From Tetrastigma voinierianum (Eukaryota; Streptophyta; Magnoliopsida; Vitales; Vitaceae): DNA of 64,000 bases. Positions 34,583 through 44,535 of the stretch are shown one piece after another. Made by a program: the position numbers and the translations under genes. Every line of letters starts with the position of its first letter. Position 1 is the stretch's first letter. The notes under the pieces were generated by a model. The model saw only the letters and a program-made list of their open reading frames with translations, searched no databases and was not told the origin of the DNA. The stretch lies in assembly GCA_016808115.1 (NCBI GenBank), contig JAEQBH010000990.1:434001-498000 (forward strand). Reading direction: 5' to 3'.

Positions 34583-35717
34583 TAATGAAAAAACAGAGTC
34601 TTACCACTTTCTTTTCTTTTCTTTTCTTTTCTCCATGAATTTTTTCTTATTTGTTTCCCCCCCTTTCTCGGGTTTTCCTTTGGGTATATTGGATCTTTCA
34701 TGTATCTTTAAATCTTTCATTCAACTCTCACTGTTTGTGCTGCTCTTTTCTTAAGTTCGGAATCAAATTTCTCTTTTTTTTTTTTTTTTTTAAACACAAT
34801 TAAACACTCTAATTATAATTTGGTAAATTGTCCCCATTGGTACTAGTATTTTGGGATTCTTTCCTTTTTATGTTTTGCCTTTTTTAAATATTGAGTATTT
34901 GACTATATGAGTTAGGCACAAGGAGCAAAAATTCTCTTTCTTGGTGAAGTTAAATGTGATAAAAAATATTTTTAAAATAAGGAAAATAAATTTGAAGAGA
35001 TATGGTAGAAAATTTTATTGAGATTAAATTTATTTTCATTTTTATGTTTATTCCTTTTGTATTTCATCATTGTACTATTAGGTTGATATCATTGTACTCA
35101 TGTTGATTGTACTACTATGTTGTTATAAGGACTCGACCTCCAGTTCACTCATTACTACTTGAGACATGCCTGCTTTCATTTTTAGATTTGTGTACTCTTC
35201 CCTTTTCCTTTTCTTTTTAACTTTTTTGGAAAAATGTAAAGAAATAGAACAAAAATATATAACTATCCAATCCAAATCAATTTTCTTTCATTTTTCACAT
35301 TATTTTTGAACCAATCATGGTATCAACTTCAATAACTTCAGCAATTTCATTGTAAGTATTGTTATTTTAAACTTCACACTTCTTTTTGACATCAAACTTC
35401 ACATTTTTTTTTTATGATTCTCAATATCTTTATGTTTGGATATTATAAAGATGATTAAGGTAATGTTTGAAAAAAATTAATAAATATATTATCCTCGTAT
35501 TTTTTGTTATTACATCTTTTCCATTAAAAAGATGAGAGTTGTTTTCATTTTTGAAAAACTATTTTAAAAACGATTTGTAGTCGTTATTTATTTTCTGTTT
35601 ATTTTTAAAATGAAAAATAAAATTTTAAATATGACTCATGATAAGAAAATATAGGTCTAGGAAATATCGAGTCTAAGTCTGAGGGTTAGGTTATTTATCG
35701 AGAAGGTAAGATGAAAG
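34583..35717. other. BB 3' UTR and downstream spacer
   Basis: After the stop codon follow TTTTC runs (34612-34632), a T-run at 34772-34790 and AT-rich sequence. No clear poly(A) signal is chosen and no further gene is visible. Confidence 0.5.
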
Positions 35718-37660
35718 TGTAACACCCGTCTAAGCTCTTAAAGTCGAGTCTCTACTAAAGAAAGTGCAAGAAAAATACCAGTTTTGAAACTAATCGTTGG
35801 TGGAAATATCGAAAATGACCCGATAATACTTGATATAATGGCGACGTGTATAGTAGATAGATAGATGAATCTGATAAATCTGTAATGAGTTAGATGAAAA
35901 ATGTATATAGGTGGCATATCCAAATCAGTTATCAAATTAGAAGCGATGTTATTCTGATAATAAAATGCAGTAACCATGATCAATTAAAAATTGGGTTATA
36001 AGTCGGATATCAAATTATTTATTAGAGAGTAAATGGAGATATTTGAGTCCCATCAAAGTCCATTTATCTTTTAGTACAGAATGCTCGAATTTGTTAATTT
36101 GGAACTATAGAATTAATCATGTGATTTAAATTTTTAAAAACTGATTTGAAATTTGAGTTTTGAAAATTTGAAGTTTGAAATTGAAATTTGAAAATTTGGG
36201 ATTTTTAAGTAAAATTTGAAATTTGGGAGTTTTAAATTGAGATTTTGAATTTGGAGATTTTAAATTGGAAATTTTAAATTGAGACATGAATTTTCAAAGT
36301 GAGAAATTTAAAGTACAGAGAAATTATAACTTGGAAATTTGGGGACTTAAATTTTGATAAAAAAAAAAAAAAAAAGACATTTGGATTTTGAGAGTGAAAT
36401 TTCATTAAAAATTATAAACTACAAAAATTTTAGTGGAGCTAGGTAGCAGATTTTGAAATTATAAATTTATAATTTTGAAATTTGAAACTTAAAAATTTGA
36501 AATTGAAGATTATGAGTTTTGAATTTTGGAATTAGGACACTTGAATTTCAAAAAATTAGGGATTTTAATTTTGGAATTGACTTTAATTTTGGAAAGGATT
36601 TTTTTTATTCAGAAAAAAAATTTAGAAAACTTTTATTTTGGTTCAAGAAATTTGGAAAATAAATAAATAAATAAAATATAAGAGAAAACTAGCATGGTGG
36701 TAGGGTTGTTTACTCCCACATTAAAGGTCAGGGGTTCAAGAATTAAAAAAAAAAAATGATTTTATTTAAATTCTTATTTACCATATAAATAAATAGAGTG
36801 AATCGAATTTAAAAAGGTAATAAATTATGGGTTTAGTGCAGGGTGAGTAAGAGTGATAGTGTGTGTGAGGGTGTATGAGAGTGTGTGAGTAGTAGTGAGT
36901 TGTATGTGAGGGTGTATGGGGTTTGTAAGGAAGAGTAGTGAGAAATGATAATATGTGAATGTGCACTTGAGAGTATATCATGGACTTGGGCAGTGGATGA
37001 GTTAAAAACCCCTAATTGTAGGCTCAAAGTTAGTGGATTAGGGCTTGTTTTGGGCTTAAGTGAATGGATTTAACCAATAAACTAATGAGTTAGGTTTTGT
37101 TTGAGTTAATTTAAGGGTGAACTAACAAACTAATGGGTTAGACTAATGCATGGGTGATGAGTGGCCGAAATATGAGAATTTTGATCCAAAAATGGCCGTA
37201 ATATGGAAATTTTGGCTTGAAAGTGTCGAAAATCTGAAATGAAATTAAAGAATCACATTAGAAACACAAATTAAGGCCTAAAACATGAATCATGAAGTAA
37301 AACAAAGCTAATCTACCCAAATAAAATGAAAATGTGCTCAAATTATGTAAAGAAATTATGGTAAGTGGTAACAATAAATAAAAAATAGAAATAACAAAAA
37401 CTTACCTTATTTCATCATCTTCTCTTCTTCCAACCTTTTCTTTTCTTCATTTCCAAGACACATTCTTTCTCTCTCCCATTCTCCCTCTCTCCTAATTTGA
37501 GTAACCCCTCTTCCCAAGAAAGACATATCTTGTCTTCTATACCTCAAACAAAACTTCTAAAGCCATCTTCACCCTCCACTTAGACCTTCTAACTCCAAAT
37601 AAGAAAACTCTCCATGACCAAAAAAATGAGGAAAAAGGACAAAAAAAAAAACCCTCAAAT
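35718..37660 (+). mobile_element. LTR-like remnant
   Basis: It begins TGTAACACCCGTCTAAG, the usual start of many plant LTRs and the mirror of the GGTGTTACA end at 441. A very long low-complexity middle (36130-36680) is made of variants of GAAATTTGAAATTT and TTTTAAATTG. A CT-rich block with small exon-like text (37400-37620) ends it, as in the CT-rich block at the left edge of the window. No ORF, and no second LTR was found, so it may be a solo LTR or a truncated end. Confidence 0.4.
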
Positions 37661-38355
37661 GGGGGCCTACATATATTTATAAAATTTTATTAAAAAATTT
37701 TTAACTTAAAAAGTATATTTTTGTATTGCTTATAATGCTTAGGTCAAGCGAAAAAGAAAGTATACTTGTTGCAGTATGTAGTTGTGTCTTTGTCTGACAA
37801 TTGATTTGTTCGTTGGTTTTTGTGTGGGACGATTTAGACGACAAAGCTATTTTGATAGACAAAGAAGTCATATTGAATATACGTTCATCAGTATGCGTTA
37901 TCAGATTTGGAATATTAGATGTAATGTATTGTTGTTCCGAATCAATGAAATTTTTTTTTTCAAAAAAAGTAGTAGAACGTTCAACATTTAAATTGGCAAG
38001 GGCATAGGAAGGGAGAGGTCCCGAGTCTTAATCTCAGTAAGTATAGTTTACTACAATGTAACTAAAAGTGTTTAACTGTCCAAAAAATAGTATAATTTTT
38101 ATCAAAAATAGTTCTATGTCTATCTTTTATTGTTTTTTAGATTCTCAGAAAATATATATTTTTTACTTCATGCAGAAATTCCATTAATTTTTAATAAATG
38201 GGCCTTCAATGAAGGAAGACGAGGCCCACTATGGATCAATTCTCATTTCTCACTAAGGAGATGGGGCAGGCCGCGGCCCAGTTTGGGCCATTAAATAAAA
38301 GAATCAACGAAAAAAGAAATAGAAAACAAAAACAAAATAAAAATAATTAGACCCG

Positions 38356-38363
38356 CAACGGTC
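38356..38363 (+). promoter_or_regulatory. MSA-like element (CAACGGTC) upstream of the 350-aa gene
   Basis: CAACGGTC, with the AACGG core bound by three-repeat MYB factors in G2/M-phase plant promoters, lies 147 bp before the ATG. A single copy is weak evidence. Confidence 0.35.
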
Positions 38364-38502
38364 GAAAAATTTTATGAACAAACCCCCAGGTCTCGAACGT
38401 TTCAGTCTCTCATTTCATCAACGTTCGGATTCTCCTCTGTTTCTCTCTCTGTTTTCTCTGCAACCATTGTTCCTGTTGCTTTTCTCTCTCTCTCTCTGGA
38501 AG

Positions 38503-41500
38503 ATGGAGCCAGCCAAGATTGATTGGAAAACTCTAGACTCCAGATTCGTGGAAGATGAGCTCTACGAGCACCTCCACGCACCTCAGTGGGTTGATTTTAA
38601 TGCAACCCAAGAATTTGTTGATGATGAAGCTTGGTTCTGCAGACCTGGTAAGCTTCGCTGATGTTATTTTTCGAATGTTAGAAGTGAAATTTTGGTTGCA
38701 TTTTGATGGATTTGTTTTTAAATTTTTTTGGCAGATTGTAAGCATCCAAAGACAGTGGAGGATTTCCTCGCATCAACGCCCAATTCGAAGGTTCTTTTTA
38801 ATCTTCGGTTTCTGGTTTTTGTTCTGTTTGGTTGCTAAGAAAATGTGGGAAAAGGATAGGGAATCGTGTCTCTCCCTTTTGTCATCATCGGGTTACAGAG
38901 ACATGCGGTTCGGAATTCCGTTTTTCTGTGGCTACTTTCTTTTCTTGTCCATGGAGGAAGTGCGCGGGAAAAGAGAAATAAAATTACAAGATTTGTGCAG
39001 CTTGGGGCCTAGGGTTCATAGTCTTGTTTTAGATCTGTGATTCGTTATCGTTTAGTAGCAATGCAGGAAAAAAAAATTGATTCTCACTTCAGTTGATGTA
39101 CTGAAGTGAAAAACCGGGGACTAGAATTCAATTTTCTTCCCCTTTTCCTTAATTTTCTCAGCTTCCAAACAGAATTTCAGTCAATCCTGCTTATTCGTTT
39201 CTATTTTTTAACTTTCCTCCTTCGGTATGATGAAGGTTTTGTGCTCAGCTGGTAAATCTGAAACCCTTCCACTAGGCGACTGGAATAGAAGGTAATGATA
39301 AAACCCTAGCTTCCAATCCTCCAAAAAAACACTCAAATTTTCTTTTCTATCACCTGAATTTTTTTTAAAAAAACTGTTCTTTGATCCAGAGATGCAAAGC
39401 TGAAGAGAAGAGGCCTAGCACATCATCACTCCTCGGAATTCACAGAAGATGGCGAAAACCAGAACCCTAATTTCTCAACTCCTCCTCCCCATCACCAATC
39501 CAAGTCCATAAAAACCAAATCAAGCTCAGAGAAAAAGAAACAGATAGAGCCTGGATTACGAAAAGAGGAGACGCCGAAGCTGAAGAGCACGCTGTCAGCC
39601 AGGAACTTGTTCGCAGGACGAGATATATTGAATCAGATATCGGAATTCTGCCATGAACTAAAGAAGCTGGCAACCAGAGCTAAGGAAAGGGAGAATGTGG
39701 AGAAGTTGAATCAGAAGAAAAGTCCAATTGGAGCAAAGAAACCATCTGTGAAGGAAGTGGCAAGTGAAGGTCTGAATGACAAGGAAAGGAGGGGGGAGGA
39801 GAGGACGCCATTGCTTGAGGTGGGAAAACAAAAATCCCAAACCATTGAAAAGTTGAGGAAGTAAGTCTTTTCTTTCCATATATGCAATAAGTTTTCTTTT
39901 TTTGATAATCGAGGGTGTTCATACAACGTTTGCACACCTCGACTAATCTCATACGACTTTAAAGTTAATTCAAAACCGGACCAACTAAGCTACCTACCCT
40001 CAAAGGGCTTCCATCATATAGGGAGGAGAACCAAGTTAGAAGGCTTCTGATTCAATTTATTTGAAAATTTGTTAGCAAGAGACCTAAAACTAAGCCCATG
40101 GCTCATTTTAAAAACCAGATTGATAAAGAGGCACCATGCGCGAACCTTGGGTACTACCTAAAAACCAGGTATTATAGTGCCCGGTAGTACCCAAGGCTCA
40201 CAAAGGTAGTACTCGCGCATGGTACACTCTTTAGCGATTTTGTTTTCATTCTTTATCAAATATTTTTGAAATGAAGAGATATGGCCTTGATTTTTAGGCC
40301 TCTTAGTTCACAAATTTTCAAATAAATTGAATTAGAAAGTTCTCCCTTCCATATATGAAATATAATAATAACTAACATTAAAACTCAGATTATGAAACTT
40401 TTAAAAGGACTGAATCTTGAGAGTAATTGATTTTGATTGATGGTTGTTTTGGGGAAACAGGAGAGAAGATGAGACAGAGAACAACATCCCCATCACTTTG
40501 GATTTGAAGAATGTAAAACCTAGGGAGGAAAGAGTGTTGCAGATCAGAACTTATCCTCCTACTCCTCAATGCTTCTCTGCCGGCCAGGGCCCCAACAAAT
40601 CCACCCCTCCCAAGGGTGCCAGATCCAGGCGAATGGTATGGAAATCAATCCCCACCCTTTTATACAAAATCTATGGGTATTTTTGGTTTTTATTTTTTGA
40701 AAACTATTTTTGACAACAGTTTTTTAAAACACAGACAACAATGTTTTAGTGTTATCTGAAAATTTAGGGTCTGTTTAGTTCCTATTTTTGAAAAATGTTC
40801 TTAAGAGAATTCCTTGAAAAAGCAGAGAACACAAAAAATGTGTTCTCTAAAACTCTTCTTTGTTCTTTAAATTTAGTGTTTTTTGTGTTTCTTATGTTTT
40901 TTAAAAAAAAACTAGAAACCAAACATGTTTTTCTCATTTTCCTTGTTTTTGAGAACATAAAGCAGTTTTCAAAAACTAAATAACATACAAGCCCTTAGTG
41001 TTTTTGTGTTCTCTTTGTTTCTCATAACAAAAAAAAAAACCAAACATGTTCTCTCTATGCTTTCTTTGTTCTTCTTGGTTTTTAGAACAAAAAACTGTTT
41101 TTAAAAACAAAAACGAGGCCTTATATATATATATATATTTGAGTCATGAAAGAAAGCATTACATAGATAGAGGATACAATTTCCAGCCTAACAAATAGAC
41201 TTAAGGAAACGAAACATGACTCCAATCTGAGACAAGAAAGTCAAATGATTCTCTCTCTCTCTATGCAATCTTTTACCTTTTCCATGTCCTTTTGAATGAA
41301 TTAACCAGTTGATTGGATGTCTTCCTTAATATTTCGGCTTTCCTTCAATATGTTTGGTTTTCTTTATATTATAGAGTGATGCTTTACAAACACTCTTTAA
41401 GTATTTCTGGACATTAAGCAAAAATCAAGAATATGGCTGGCTTTATTTCAATATTCTCCGACAAGGAATCTTGAAATCCTACTTTTTTTTTTGTCATTTC

Positions 41501-41761
41501 TTAGATGCATTTTCTTCCTTTTCTTGTACAATTTTAATTTTTAAGGGTTAACTGAACAGGAACAGAAGCATTGATTCTACTGTTTTTTTTCCTGGATCAA
41601 ATGATGTGTAGGAGAGGGGATTGCTACAAGAAATAGAGCAGAACAACAACAAAGGAGACAAAGGCGACAATGGAACAACTGTTTCTATCATTGCAGAAAG
41701 AGAAGAAGCTAAAACCTTGGATATGTTTTGGTTCTTAAAACCCTGCACACTTTCTAACTAA
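38503..41761 (+). CDS. Plant protein of unknown function, 350 aa, nuclear-type composition
   Basis: Six coding exons can be joined in one frame: 38503-38647, 38735-38790, 39236-39291, 39390-39860, 40461-40635, 41612-41761 (1053 nt). The N-terminus is acidic and aromatic (MEPAKIDWKTLDSRFVEDEL, then LYEHLHAPQWVDF at 21-33 and DDEAWFCRPDCKHPKT), followed by LPLGDWNRRDAKLKRRGL, a long charged, low-complexity, Lys/Glu-rich middle with coiled-coil character (FCHELKKLATRAKERE), and a short C-terminus ending FWFLKPCTLSN. I do not recognise an enzymatic domain. The DELYEHLHAPQWVDF stretch is loosely like the Asp/Tyr...AP..hDF motif at the start of plant TPX2-like microtubule proteins, but the typical TPX2 repeat is not seen. 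A CT-rich leader and an MSA-like motif lie upstream; an AATAAA lies at 41982. Intron 4 carries a SINE and intron 5 a foldback element. Confidence 0.85.
39893..40005 (-). mobile_element. tRNA-derived SINE (Au-like), copy 2, in an intron of the 350-aa gene
   Basis: On the minus strand: A box TAGCTTAGTTGG (39981-39992), then a decayed middle, then GATTAGTCGAGGTGTGCAAA and ACACCCTCGATTATCAAAAA with an A tail. It matches the SINE at 33838-33993 in order and orientation, but is shorter and has lost a clear B box. Confidence 0.7.
40136..40230. repeat. Inverted repeat in an intron of the 350-aa gene
   Basis: ACCTTGGGTACTACC / ACCATGCGCGA on the left mirror GGTAGTACCCAAGG / TCGCGCATGGT on the right, so about 40130-40163 can pair with 40178-40225. 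Wider flanks (AAATTTGTTAGCAAGA / AAATTTTCAAATAAATTGAA) also read as inverted partners. Confidence 0.65.
40766..40995. mobile_element. MITE, ~230 bp, AGGG(C/T)...-ended
   Basis: Ends AGGGTCTGTTTAGTTCCT and (inverted) AGGGCTTGTATGTTATTTAG are followed on both sides by TTTTTGAAAA. The interior has GTGTTCTCTAAAAC and CCAAACATGTTTTTCTC words shared with 61699-61915. A partial second copy (CCAAACATGTTCTCTC) follows at 40996-41115. hAT-type ends are likely. Confidence 0.6.
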
Positions 41762-41981
41762 AATCAGTAAGCCTGAAGGTACAGAATTCTATGGCATTCT
41801 TTCATCTTCTTCTTCATTTGGATTTCTACAGTTTCATTTCGGTTTGCATTATTATTCATCACTTACCTACATTGTAGTCTGTTCTTTCCTCTCTGTTCTT
41901 TTTTTCTTGATTTGAAGAGATAGATAGAACAAAAAGTGTAATTAAACTATTCATTATTGTAGTACTCATTCATTTTTGAGC

Positions 41982-41987
41982 AATAAA
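41982..41987 (+). terminator. Poly(A) signal AATAAA after the 350-aa gene
   Basis: AATAAA lies 221 bp after the stop codon in T-rich sequence, a plausible near-upstream element. Confidence 0.45.
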
Positions 41988-42289
41988 ATGATTTCATTCC
42001 CATTCATCTTTGTTCTTGACAATGACTATTAACTCGTTTACTAGAAAAAGTAACTTCATTTGAATTCGAAACAAGAAAATCATCTAGCAACAAAGCAAAG
42101 CTTGACCCGGAATCAACCCAATATGCTTTCTTACAAAGAACAGACAACAACAAACAGCCAAGCCGTTGTAATATAAACCTATGCAAGGAAGGTCGCATTC
42201 AAAAGCTTGTATACTACACCCCCCATCCATCTTTTCTGTTCTCTCCCTGAAATAAAAGGGTGTCTTTCAAATTCTTACCTAATGTGGCC

Positions 42290-43330
42290 TCGTCCTCGGC
42301 CTAAATCTTGAATTATGCCAAGAAAATCCACAATTTAGGTGAGTAAAACTGTCAAATCTACCTGCAAGAAAAGAGAGAGCAGACCTTTCAGATATTTGCC
42401 TGATAATATATACAAGTCCAATACATCTTATTTATTCAACTAATTCTGGGATTATGCGAAGGAAAACCCGGGACTGATTTGCACTAGTTTTTAATCACAT
42501 ATATACCCAACATTTTGAATCTTAAGCTATGCAAAGAAAAAAAACAGGAGAAGAAATCTCTAATGGCCTTGACAGAAGAAAAAAGAAACTATGCAAACCC
42601 CAGAAACTTTTAAATTTTGAAATATGCAAAGAAACTTGGGGGGGGAAAAGACAAAAGAGAACTATGAACTCCACAAACCCTAGGCATTTAAATATTGACT
42701 TATGTAAAGAAAAACCCAGAAAAATGATCAAACAAAACTTTGTAAATCTTTGATTATGCCAAGAAAAACCTGAAAATAGAGGGCACCCTTGTGTGCTTTA
42801 TCTAAGGGAAACCCAGAGACCCTAAATGTTTAAGTCTTGAATTACACAGAGCAAAACCTCAAAAAAAGGGCTTAATCTAAAAAAACCCAGTCAACCCATA
42901 AATCCCAAAACGTTTTAATCTTGATATTGAAAAGAAAAACCCAGAAAAATCACACCCATGTGCTCCTCTCCGAGCAAAATTTGAAAAAAAAAAAATTAAA
43001 GGAAAAAAAAAAACCCAAGAGTTTAATTAATGGATATAACTCAACTTCCTCCCTCTTCCCTGAGAAGCTCTTCCAAGAAAACAGCCAGGAAAAATCGACA
43101 CCCTCTCTGGACTTATAGTATACCCAGAAAGGAATTCAAAAAAGAAAAGAAAAAAAACCAGCAAAAACCCTTCAATCTAATCCTCTTACCATCTCCCAGA
43201 AAAAAAAAATAATAATGCATCAAATTATCTATAATTTAACTTCCTCTTCCCTGATAAACCATGCCAAGAAAAACCAGGAAAAACATGGCTCTCTCTCTCT
43301 GACCTTAATTTATCCCAAAACCATCACAAA
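42290..43330 (-). repeat. Degenerate minisatellite with a ~45-65-bp unit
   Basis: Variants of TTGAATTATGCCAAGAAAA followed by ACCCAGAAA and a C/T-rich linker recur across about 1 kb: around 42308, 42448, 42524, 42618, 42696, 42748, 42836, 42920 and 43258. Units are heavily diverged and uneven in length. It lies just downstream of the minus-strand 67-aa gene and may be in its 3' UTR or beyond it. Confidence 0.65.
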
Positions 43331-43527
43331 ACCCTTGAATCCAGCCTCATATATAATATCTCAACACATCGCCATCATATTCTTAATTTACATCAACGAT
43401 ATTAGGTAATGTAAAACAACAAAACAAAATAAACCCCAAAAAAGGGAACAAACAATTGGACAACAGATTGAAAAGGAAAGAACATGAGGATTCAAAATTA
43501 AAAAAAAAAAAAAAAAAAAAATTAAAT

Positions 43528-43731
43528 CTACCTCATGTTATTACAAAGCATACAGTCGAGGATCCTGAAAAAGGCCTGCCGAACGCGAGGATAAAGCCTA
43601 TCCGTATGCAGAGTGGTCTCCCTCACTATATCTTCCATGGTCTCTACAAAGAGGTTGAAGCTCCTCAGGGGCGGGATATACAGAGTTAGAGGCACCGACG
43701 AGAAGGCCACCGCGAAGAACAACTGCAACAT
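43528..43731 (-). CDS. Conserved small plant protein, 67 aa, N-terminal hydrophobic segment
   Basis: A single-exon frame on the minus strand encodes MLQLFFAVAFSSVPLTLYIP (a hydrophobic or signal-anchor-like start) followed by PLRSFNLFVETMEDIVRETT and an amphipathic, Arg-containing C-terminus ending LDCMLCNNMR. I recognise the pattern VPLTLYxPPxRSxNLFVETMED as that of an uncharacterised family of about 65-70-aa plant proteins; no function is known to me. Codon composition and GC content are higher than the surroundings, as expected for coding DNA. A TATA box (TATATATAAATG on the minus strand, 43874-43885) and a ~120-nt leader precede it. The stop overlaps a possible donor (GAG|GTAGAT), so an alternative spliced C-terminus cannot be excluded. 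Confidence 0.8.
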   Translation of the reverse strand: MLQLFFAVAFSSVPLTLYIPPLRSFNLFVETMEDIVRETTLHTDRLYPRVRQAFFRILDCMLCNNMR

Positions 43732-43873
43732 CTCAGCTCCCCTGATTTCTTCTCGAAAATTTCTCTCCGATTCCCGAAAATGAAAAAGAGAAAAAAAAAA
43801 TTAAAAAACTTCTCGGAACCTGAAGTGGGGTTTGGATTTGATAACAGAATTATCTTTTTTTTTTGGGTAGAAT

Positions 43874-43885
43874 CATTTATATATA
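43874..43885 (-). promoter_or_regulatory. TATA box of the 67-aa gene
   Basis: Minus-strand TATATATAAATG lies about 145 bp upstream of the ATG and is preceded (further upstream) by a CTCTCTCT tract, a common plant core-promoter arrangement. Confidence 0.5.
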
Positions 43886-44159
43886 TAGAGAGAGAAAGAG
43901 AGAGAGGGGGGTTGGAGATGGAATGGTAGTTGTTGATTCATCAATGTATAATATGATTTTTGTATTCTTCTTGAGCCTTCCATGTACTGTTGTTGTGTTC
44001 TCATCACTGTTTCTGGGCGCGTGGGGGAAGGAACCTTCTTTTCCCTCCACCAATAAACTATCAATTTTACTTTTCAAATCTCCAGTGTTGAATTGAATTT
44101 TCAATTTTAATTTAAAATTGTCAATTCTTTTTTTTTTTTTTTAACATTTATTCGACCTA

Positions 44160-44535
44160 TCCCAATATTTTAAAAATCAAACCGTGATTGAATCAGTAAT
44201 ATAATAAATATATTATTTAAATTTTAAAATAATTAATAATTTTTAAGATATTATTTATTACTTTTTATATAAATAAAATATTTTAAAATTTTCTTTGAAA
44301 ATATATATAATATTTAAATATGAAAACATATTAAAAATAGAATAAACTTATTTATATAAATATAAACTTAATTTGAAGTAATATATAATTTTGTTAATAT
44401 ATAAAATAAATCACTTACAATATGACAAACCGCTATTATGGGAGCAAGCCAGTTTCGATTCGACGATATAGACGGGTTCGACGGTCAGATCGATTGAATG
44501 AAGCCCAATTCAGTCCGATATTGAAAGCGTTGATG
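44160..44535. mobile_element. Possible decayed MITE related to 12099-12364
   Basis: CAATATTTTAAAAATCAAACCG at the left resembles the end of the MITE at 12099, and GGTTCGACGGTCAGATCGAT ... CAGTCCGATATTG at the right resembles its interior and other end. The middle is AT-rich and much changed. Confidence 0.35.

Noticed and set aside
38555..39040. 161-codon plus-strand frame inside the 350-aa gene
   Set aside because: It runs across introns 1 and 2 in a frame different from the spliced coding frame; the product has no features.
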